Origin: Moniliella sp. 'wahieum'
Lineage: Eukaryota > Basidiomycota > Moniliellomycetes > Moniliellales > Moniliellaceae
Direction: 5' to 3'
NCBI GenBank assembly: GCA_003971905.1
Contig: RSEE01000160.1
Span: 20,171 to 84,170, forward strand
DNA length: 64,000 nt
The notes under the pieces are model-generated. The model did not search any database. It saw nothing but the letters and a program-made list of their open reading frames with translations, and was not told the DNA's origin. Numbering within the stretch: the first letter of the stretch is position 1; the number at the start of each line of letters is the position of its first letter. Position numbers and translations under genes: made by a program. Positions 56,696 to 64,000 of the stretch are shown one piece after another.

Positions 56696-57435
56696 GGACA
56701 GTGGTGGATGGTGTGGGGTGGGGTAGGAGGCGGAGGAGGATGGGCCGAACGGACCCCGGCAACTGCCCGACGGGATGGATTGCCACTCAACACGGGTTAC
56801 GGGACCGGTGATCGGCGATCGATGACGATGATCGGCGGTGGTAGAGTGTCGATTGTGCCCTTGCTTTGCACCGCCTTCCGCTGCCAGCCATTCCCCCGGC
56901 GGGCGCAGTGCACCAGGGTGCACCTGCGGGTGGCAGTGTGCCCAGGTGCCATGCATCCACCATCGTATATCACTGTGGTCACACACCGCACTTGCGCCCT
57001 GGCCATCTCGTCCACCTGACCAACGCTGTGCAAAGGCCAGACGCATCCTGCGTGTTGGGGTTAATGCACACCTGCTTCTCTCCCTCCGACACGTTGTAAC
57101 GATTGTGCTCTGTTGAGCGAGACGCATCGAATGCGAGATGATCAAGACGCCAGGACTGGACTGCAATCACGCGACAAGAGAGGTGATCAGGAAAGCTGAG
57201 CCGCGGTACCAAGTGCTTCCGTGGAGGCGGAGGCGTATATAGTTTTTGCAATTGTACGACACAATACGCCCACTGCACAGCTGCCAGACCTATCAATCAG
57301 AGTTCGTTCATACCTATCGACGGGACCCGCTGAATCCACAACCATCATGGCATCAGTGGGAGTGGGAAGCCAAGGTGGTCAAAGGCAGTATATGTAACTA
57401 GATAGGGACCCTTTGGATGAGAGCGTTATGACCTT
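55773..57435. repeat. 1.66 kb tandem duplication, right copy
   Basis: Covers the LIM gene 5' half plus about 700 bp upstream. Indels go both ways relative to the left copy: GGAACCACCGAG versus GGAAACCCACCGAG, CGACGGGATGG versus CGACGATGG, and GAATCCACAACC versus GAATCCAACC. This pattern suggests sequencing error more than evolution. Confidence 0.95.
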
Positions 57436-57825
57436 GCCGCGATTATCATCATGCAACGGAACAAGAGCAAGATAAAGCAAAGTCATTCATTCATCATCGT
57501 AACAGTCGTCAAAAAGCTCGTCCCATGTGGGAACGAAAAGAGCGCCGTGTGCACATCCTGGCTTGGACCGTAGGGGCAATGCGAGGGGAGACATCAGGAG
57601 GCATGCCACCTCCAGGTACAAGTAGTAGTAGGGTAAGATATCCCGGAGAGCCAAACGTGAGAGGAGAGGGGGGTCACGAAAGCACGTCTCTGAGACAGCG
57701 TACAGCAGAATGTCGAGAATGGGGGGGGGATATAGAGAAGTATAGACGGTATATAATGGTGTTAGTGCTCGGTGAGGGACCAACAGGAGAGAGCTAGTAG
57801 GGAGAGACGAAAGGCAGGACACCCG
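57436..57825. other. 3' flank of the AAP permease
   Basis: No gene seen. It contains TATAGAGAAGTATAGACGGT-like AT-rich sequence near 57730-57755. Confidence 0.5.
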
Positions 57826-60326
57826 TTAGAAGAAGCTCCAGACTTTCTTTACGACGGTTGGTGCCGTGCCTCCTCTCGCGCTCTTGTCGGAGAACGTCAA
57901 GAGGGAGACGTCGGCCGGTGTAATGTCAATGTCTTCGATCCGGCGGAACTTGGAGTCGGCCCACACCTTGGTCGGCCATGCCCACACGGGCACGGGGCCA
58001 ACATACGTCACGTTCCAAGCGGTGCGGAACACGCTGTCCCAGTCCAGCAAACCAACAAAGAAGAAGAGCATGACGACCGGGATAGCGAGGCAATCTTGGA
58101 AAAACACAATCGCACGGTCCGAAGGAGTGGCGGTCGAGTCCGACGCGATCGGCCAGGCGCCAATGATGATCTCAAAAATGACCTGGAGCAGGAAGAGCAA
58201 CGACCCGAAGAGGAAAGATAGAGATGAGGGAGTCAGCACGACTGTCGTCACTTTTCCTAGACTCGCATATTATACAGGGAGCGATTGTTGGGCCGAAGCA
58301 CAATCACTGAACAATTATCAACGTACCACCAAAGTACAGAAGGATGTGCCCCAAATGGATCCAAACATGCCGGTAGGTGCCTTCCATGGAAGTTCCTCTA
58401 ACGTGTGTCCATGATACGCCCACGCTTGACGGAAACGGAAATGGCAAAACGTGACGGATCCCCCTGTGGAACGAGACAGAGACGCAAAAAAACGCCAGTT
58501 AGCTGCAACTCTGGCCTGCACAATGACCGTGCGCAAACACTCAAGAAGCAAGGAAGAGGAGGAAGGAACTAACAAGAAAAGATGGTCGACAGTCCACTGA
58601 GAGCCAGCAGCCACGTAAACACATCACTTTGCGATGCCGAGTAAATCAAGAACGAGAGGAAGCCCATGGCCAAACTGAGGATGACCGCTGGCAACGGACG
58701 ACCTTTACGGTCAATGTACTTGAACAGCGGTGGCGCCTGGCCCATCTGAGCCAGCGCCGTCAATGTACGCGACCCTCCGTACACAGCCGAATTGCCCACC
58801 GACAAGACCGAAACCAAAATCACCGCGTTGAACACCGACGGCAACGCATGAATCTTACCAATCTGGATCGCAATCACAAAGGGGCTAGCGCGCGCATCGT
58901 ACGACGAAGTGCCCGTCAACCGTGGGTTGTCAGGATCGACAATGAGCGTGACGACCAACAGCGAGGCCACGTAAAACAGCATGATACGGAAGAAGACTTG
59001 TTTGGCCGCTTTGGGCATGTCCTTCCGTGGGTTCTGCGACTCGGCAGCGGCAAGACCGATCAGTTCGGTCCCTGTATGTGCCAGATGGGTTTCTAGTTAG
59101 TGTTGCATACGTGCCAAGGATTCGAGGAGGGTGAGGTAGTGGGCGGGGGGCTGGATGCACATACCGGCAAAGGCAAACGCGGCCGACGTAAATACTGAGC
59201 AGAACCCCTGGAAGCCATTTTTGAAGGCAGCCGAGGGTGGCGACCAGTATCGGTTGCCAATGTTTTCGTGCGACGGAGCTCCACCGGCCGAGATGACACT
59301 GCCACAAACTAATAACAAACAGACACAGAAAAAAGTTAGCCCATCCATCTCCGAACATCTTTAACCCACCCTAACGAAAAGAGATTCGTACTAATGAAGC
59401 CCAGCACGGCACTGTGGGAAGAAAGAAGAAAGAGTCAGTGTCCGAAGGCGATGAGTCAAGTAAGGCGTGTTACGCCCAAAAGCCAAGGGATGCAAGAGGA
59501 AAGAAGGGAGGAAGGAGACATACATGATCTTGATGATGGACGCAAAGCTCTCAAACTCGCCGTAGCCCCGAACACCAAAGAAATTGATGAACCCAATGAC
59601 GACGATGAAAATCACGAGCCACACACCTGGGCTGATGTTCTCGTTGGGATCCCAAAAACGAATGACGATCGTGGCGGCGGTCAGTTCAAGAGGAAGGACA
59701 ATGAACCATTGCATCCAGTAGTTCCACCCCATAGCAAAGCCCCATGCAGGGGAGATGAACCGAGTGGAGTAAGCAGCAAAAGAGCCAGAGATGGGAAAGA
59801 GCGTTCCCATTTCGCCTAGGTCAAGCACCAGAGCAACATGCTAGCGATCAACAGGTAGTCTAGCATCAGGAACCCAGGTCCACCCGTCTGGTACACTCCG
59901 CCGGACCCGATGAACAGACCCGTACCGATACTGCATGCCCAATCCGATAAAAAAGAGGGTTAGTACAGGGCTCTCGGGGCACACAACAGCAAAACACCCT
60001 CGAACGAGCGCGGTGGCAAAACAAGGGAATAAAACAGAAAAGGAGACTACGCACCTGCCGCCAAAGGCAATCATCTGCATGTGGCGCTGATTGAGGTGGC
60101 GCTGCAGCTTGGGCGCTTCGGGAGCGCCGTCAGCATCGCCACGGGGCGGGGAGTCGACAGAGGCAATGCCTTGGACGGCATCGCCCTCCAGATCGTACTT
60201 GTGCAACGACGTCTTTTCGGCGTCGCTGCTGGGGCTGTCGTTGCCGCCATGGCCGGTGCCAGGCATACCAGGGGCAGTTTCCATGGGCTTGAAGCCATCG
60301 ATGAAGCTGTGGAAGAGATGGGACAT
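57826..60326 (-). CDS. Amino-acid permease (AAP/YAT family, PF00324-type)
   Basis: Twelve-helix plasma-membrane amino-acid/proton symporter. ATG 60326 (MSHLFHSFIDGFKPMETAPG) starts a cytosolic tail, then the hallmark LNQRHMQMIAFGGSIGTGLF, IGSGGVYQTGGPGFLMLDYL, LGEMGTLFPISGSFAAYSTR, FISPAWGFAMGWNYWMQWFI, VLPLELTAATIVIRFWDPNE, GGAPSHENIGNRYW, SVFTSAAFAFAGTELIGLAA, AESQNPRKDMPKAAKQVFFR, SVLSVGNSAVYGGSRTLTAL and FTWLLALSGLSTIFSWGSVT. It ends VVKKVWSFF. Six introns are inferred: 59931-60054, 59412-59523, 59309-59391, 59072-59164, 58464-58573 and 58183-58326, with donors GTGCGT, GTATGT, GTACGA, GTATGT, GTTAGT and GTACGT. One frame break lies near 59822. About 610 aa. Uptake specificity is unknown. 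Confidence 0.9.
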
Positions 60327-60429
60327 GGTGGCGACGAGGGGTGGTGGTGGCAAGCGCTCGTGTTACCCAAAACAGCAACCAATAACGTTGACCAAGTCCC
60401 AAGTAGTGCTAGGGGGCCAATGCACAAGA

Positions 60430-60438
60430 TATATATAT
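60430..60438 (-). promoter_or_regulatory. TATA box of the AAP permease
   Basis: TATATATAT lies about 105 bp upstream of the permease ATG (60326) on the minus strand, a distance similar to that of the pyruvate kinase TATA box. Confidence 0.5.
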
Positions 60439-62816
60439 GCAGCGTGATGCCCCCGCTGTGGGATGGGTGTGTGTGGCGTGACTCGTGGGTGGGAGACGGG
60501 TGGAGAGTAGGAGCTAGTAGGGGCTGTAGAGAGCGAGTATAATAGCCGCGGCTGATGGCAGTGGCGAGTGACGAGTGACTGACGAAGGGGTGCCTGCCCC
60601 AGGGACTGCGCAGGGGGCGGGTGTGCTCCGCAGCGCATGCGGGGGGGGCAAGCGAGGAAATGCCAGCTGAGGCGCGGGGCGATTGATGATACGGATGGGG
60701 GTTGCTAGCTTTGCTGTATATCTGCCTACTCTGCGCGACTTGGCAACTAATCAACGATCATATATACATAGATCAACACTCGCGTGCCGCCCAACCCACC
60801 TCCTCACCGCCACGCGCCGCCCTGGCCCAGTGTAAGCGCTGTGCATGTGATGCTGCATGCGCCCGGGAGATAGTCGATGGTCGATAGCCCCGGCAGTGCC
60901 CCCGCGCCAAGCCGGGCGCTGCCCCCCCGCTGCGCCACACACTCACCCACTGCCGCGGTGCGAGCGCTGGGCAGCGGTGCACACGATGCACCCTGTGCAC
61001 CCTGGTCCAGGCACACGCCCCCGTAGGCACAGCGCCCGTGTGCCCGTGCTCGCCTGTGCCTTCTCCATGGCTCAGGCACCAGCACTGCGTCAGCCTTCCG
61101 CCCCCTCCCCTCCTCCCACGCTCCCCGGGTGGTTGACTCCATTGCGTAGCCGCCAAGAAGAGAGGGCCGGGCGACAGGCACTGGTCCCGGTTCCTAAAGC
61201 ATCCCATCACAGGCTTCCTGCTGGCGGCGCTGAGGGCCAGCAAAGCGGGTGACATGTGCACCTCTCTGCCTCTCCCATCTCCCCCTTCCCTTCCATCCCC
61301 GCCTCCCTCGCCCTCGCCTTGACCACACTCCGCCCACACTTGGCCCATTTCGGCCGAGCTGAACGCTGAGGCACAGCGAAGAGGCTTATTGGCACATCGT
61401 CTCGGACGACCTGACTTCTTTGGTATCTTCGTCTCATCCCTCGCCACCATATATCCTCGTAATCAGTAATCGTCCCTCAGTGCCCGGTCGCGTCGCAGAA
61501 CACTTTTTCCATCAGTCCATTCACCTCCCATGGGCAACCGTACGTACGTAAAAAGGCAACCGCTTTGCTCTCCAACAAGGGGGGGCTGCCGCGCCCTGAC
61601 GACGGTAAGACTGTTGAGATCATCCCCGATATCTTCTGTTGATGACGTTGATGGGACGGGTCCGACAATATGTGGTGTCAAATACGATGGTTAATACGGG
61701 ACCGACGGACCGGAGCTCTCCCCTCCCTCAAATGTTCCGCATTCAGTGGCAATATCAGCGAATCTCGACGCCCTTCCATTTCCCTTGTGCTTTTGGTCCC
61801 CGTCCTACGGTCCGTGTTTCCCCCAGCAACCACATGATAAAATGATCATTAGCATGTGTTCTTCTCCCCTCTCTGTTTCTGAATCGACACAGGATTCCCT
61901 CGCGTAGACGTCCTGTACGAGAATGTACTGGTCAGCCGCGGAGAAGGGCAAGGGAGAAGTGCAATCCGCGGTTCTAGTAGAATACTATGAAATGGTACTC
62001 ATATGAATGTGGGTGAATATACCAACTTAGGAGATCTCTATTTTTGTGCCTCCGCCAAAAGAAGACATTGTACATTGCTGTGTGGTCAGTAATACATTGT
62101 GGATCCGAGCCAAACACCTCTCTATGGAAGGAGAGGTTGTCAGAATCACACCGTGCTAGGGGGCCCTTGCCCACTAGGCCCGTATGGGCACTATGGCGTG
62201 ATTCCTATCAGTTGGGAGATCCTGTGTCCACCTCTCGACTGTGCCCCCTTCCTGAGGAGGTCATATACCTCCTCTGCGTCCATAGATGTATGCAATCCAT
62301 CTGCACCCTTTCCCCCATCTCCGTCTCCTGACAGAGGTAATGATGGTGGCAGCATTCCAAAAGAGGAGCATGTCAGGGGCAGATCATAAAAAGGAGAGTC
62401 GAAAAGAATTAAACAGTTGGGACGTCGGAGGGATATGATTTGTCAGATCTGCTTAAGCGCAGACACTCTCTCCACCGTGTTTCTTCCCTCTTGTTCTCCG
62501 AATCTACTCAATGTGGCGATGGGAGGCAGAGAGACGTGGGCATTGCATAAAAAAGAGGGGAGGGGAAGCAACAGAAAAGAAAAGACAATGAAAGCATTTT
62601 TCACAAACCCAACGGCCCTGCCAAAAAGCAAAAGCCGCCGTTGAACCACAAAGTACCAAAGAGACCAAAGAGACCAGCTCCTGGTTCCATCCCACCAGAT
62701 GAACGCAAGCAAAACGTGTTCCGTTCTTGTCTCGACAAAGGCAAGACCGGCCGGTCACATTCCTTCCTTGCTTTCCTCCCCTCCCCGCTTGCCAATGCTT
62801 CCTTGGGTTGGGTCGC
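60439..62816. other. 2.4 kb intergenic region with no recognised gene
   Basis: Open frames such as 60773-61450 (minus) are compositionally biased and carry no domain. The part from 61.5 to 62.7 kb has lower GC. It includes the permease upstream region and the 3' flank of the right-edge gene. Confidence 0.5.
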
Positions 62817-64000
62817 TTAGGCCACGGCACTCTTGGGCACCTGGAGCGTGTGAACAGCAAACACCGAGGGGGATGCGAGGGACGAAGCGGCAGAGGAGGA
62901 GGAACCGACGGACGACGACGATGCGGCCGACGACGACGCAACAGACGAAGAGGAAGGTGTCGAGGACGATTGAGCACGGAAGCCCGACTTGAAGCCCGAC
63001 TTGGATCCGCGTGGGAAGCCCGAGCTGGATCCCGAAGCCGAACCCGAAGCGGAAGCTGAACTGGAAGCTGAACCCGATGCCGAGGAGCCGACAGCCGAGG
63101 ATGAAGCAGCCGAGGAAGCGACCGAGGAAGCCTGGCTGTTCACCGCCGTGCCGCTAGCACTGGCAGCCGAGCCGGAACGAGTCCGGGTGACAAAGTGGCT
63201 CTGTCCAGCCGAACGCACAGGGGAGGACGAGGCGGCGACCGAGGAAGAAGTGGGCGACGAAGCTACTGGGCTGCTCGATTCACTGCTCGAGCCCGAGCCC
63301 GAACCTGACTCGGACCCGTCCTCATCATCACAGTCCTCCGATCCATCTTGCGACTCGTCCGAGCCGTCCGATTCATCCGACTCGTCCGAACCTTCCTCCG
63401 AATCGTCACAGTCCTCGGACCCTTCCGAGTCATCCGAGTCATCCGAACCCTCCGACCCCGAGTCGTCCGAATCGTCACAGTCGTCGTCCGAGCCATCGTC
63501 CGATCCCGATCCCGAACCGGCTTGCGGCGTCCCGCTGCCGCCCGTCGAACCGCCCGGCTGCCCCGACGTCGAGCCACTCGACACACCACCTTGGTTGCCC
63601 GAGCCACCCGACACACCGCTGCCCGAAGTCCCAGAGTTGCCACTGTTGCCCGAGTTGCCCGAGTTGCCCGAGTTGCCCGAGTTACCACCGTTGCCCGAGG
63701 GACCAGTGGACGAACCAGACGAGCTACTGGACGCGCTCGGCGCAGGAGAGCCAACGGAAGACATGTGTTGGGGACGGTGAATGGAGTGGTGGCCGCCGTG
63801 GCCATGGTGGTTCCACCATCCTGCGCTGGGGCTAGGGCTGGGTGCTGCGACGGAAGAAGGGCTGCCGTCGGAGCCGGTGGAGCCATTGGCCGAACCAGCA
63901 TTGGATCCGCCTGCTTCACTTCCTTGTCCCGACTGGCCCGACGTACCGCTCGATCCGCCCTGCGTACCGGAAGACCCCGAGGGGGACGACGAAGGCGAGG
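62817..64000 (-). CDS. Ser/Gly/Asp-repeat protein, 5' end outside the window
   Basis: The open frame runs from the right edge to the stop at 62817, at least 394 residues, and remains open through the ATG at 63764, so the gene continues beyond the window. From the N-terminal side it has a GSSGTSGQSGQGSEAGGSN-like segment, a WWNHHGHGGHHSIH patch, NSGNSGNSG repeats, an acidic Ser-Asp/Glu stretch of about 80 residues (SDDSGSEGSDDSDDSEGSED) containing three Cys-Asp pairs, then long Ser/Ala-rich tracts with FPRGSKSGFKSGFR. It ends TLQVPKSAVA. No enzyme domain or GPI signal is clear. The composition fits a secreted or cell-wall mannoprotein or a heavily phosphorylated protein, but the function is unknown. 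Confidence 0.6.
   Translation of the reverse strand, partial: SPSSSPSGSSGTQGGSSGTSGQSGQGSEAGGSNAGSANGSTGSDGSPSSVAAPSPSPSAGWWNHHGHGGHHSIHRPQHMSSVGSPAPSASSSSSGSSTGPSGNGGNSGNSGNSGNSGNSGNSGTSGSGVSGGSGNQGGVSSGSTSGQPGGSTGGSGTPQAGSGSGSDDGSDDDCDDSDDSGSEGSDDSDDSEGSEDCDDSEEGSDESDESDGSDESQDGSEDCDDEDGSESGSGSGSSSESSSPVASSPTSSSVAASSSPVRSAGQSHFVTRTRSGSAASASGTAVNSQASSVASSAASSSAVGSSASGSASSSASASGSASGSSSGFPRGSKSGFKSGFRAQSSSTPSSSSVASSSAASSSSVGSSSSAASSLASPSVFAVHTLQVPKSAVA

Noticed and set aside
60773-61450. 225-residue minus-strand frame
   Set aside because: Compositionally biased, no domain and no splice support.
1-64000. CRISPR arrays, prophage, toxin-antitoxin or bacterial operons
   Set aside because: The window is eukaryotic with spliceosomal introns; the short tandem repeats lack the repeat-spacer pattern.

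Overview
This window is fungal nuclear DNA. It is GC-rich and gene-dense, with short spliceosomal introns and a full set of eukaryotic housekeeping genes. Compact introns with frequent GTACGT donors, CT(A/G)A-type branch points, a GT90 (CAP10-like) glycosyltransferase, a DUF1769 protein and an appendage-less beta-adaptin suggest a basidiomycete yeast or smut-like fungus, possibly Ustilaginomycotina. The species cannot be fixed from sequence alone.

Layout: a 4'-phosphopantetheinyl transferase (-) faces TOM40 (+) at about 0.9-3.8 kb. Pyruvate kinase follows (5.4-7.05 kb, +), then an Nrg1-like C2H2 regulator (8.4-11.0 kb, -). A 4 kb gene-poor, lower-GC stretch comes next (11-15 kb). It is followed by the GT90 transferase, a split tRNA-His, a DUF1769 protein, beta-adaptin (-), and aconitase running straight into mitoribosomal mL40 (21.6-24.8 kb). 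Pterin-4a-carbinolamine dehydratase, a Snf12/Rsc6-type SWIB subunit (-), a LAT-type amino-acid permease (-), glucosidase I and a large SHPRH/Irc20-type SNF2-RING protein extend to 39.7 kb. A repeat-bearing gap and one orphan coding region precede eS1 (RPS3A). CCT4, adenylosuccinate lyase, a four-exon NEDD8 gene, phosphoserine aminotransferase, eS8 (RPS8) and a three-LIM protein all lie on the minus strand. After a 1.7 kb near-exact tandem copy come an AAP-type amino-acid permease (-) and, at the right edge, the 3' part of a Ser/Asp-repeat protein (-).

The genes are unrelated housekeeping functions: glycolysis, the TCA cycle, purine and serine synthesis, N-glycan trimming, mitochondrial import and translation, chaperonin, vesicle coats and chromatin. 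No cluster, phage, CRISPR or defence system is visible.

A dominant property of the sequence is single-base indels. Almost every long conserved gene switches frame one to several times, usually where one base is missing from a homopolymer. The 1.7 kb tandem copy also differs from its partner almost only by indels. This is best read as draft long-read assembly error, so frame breaks reported here should not be taken as pseudogenes. The most interesting biology is the aconitase-mL40 junction (possible fusion), the hidden NEDD8 gene, the split tRNA-His, introns filled with simple repeats, and 5'UTR introns that end exactly at the ATG in two ribosomal protein genes.
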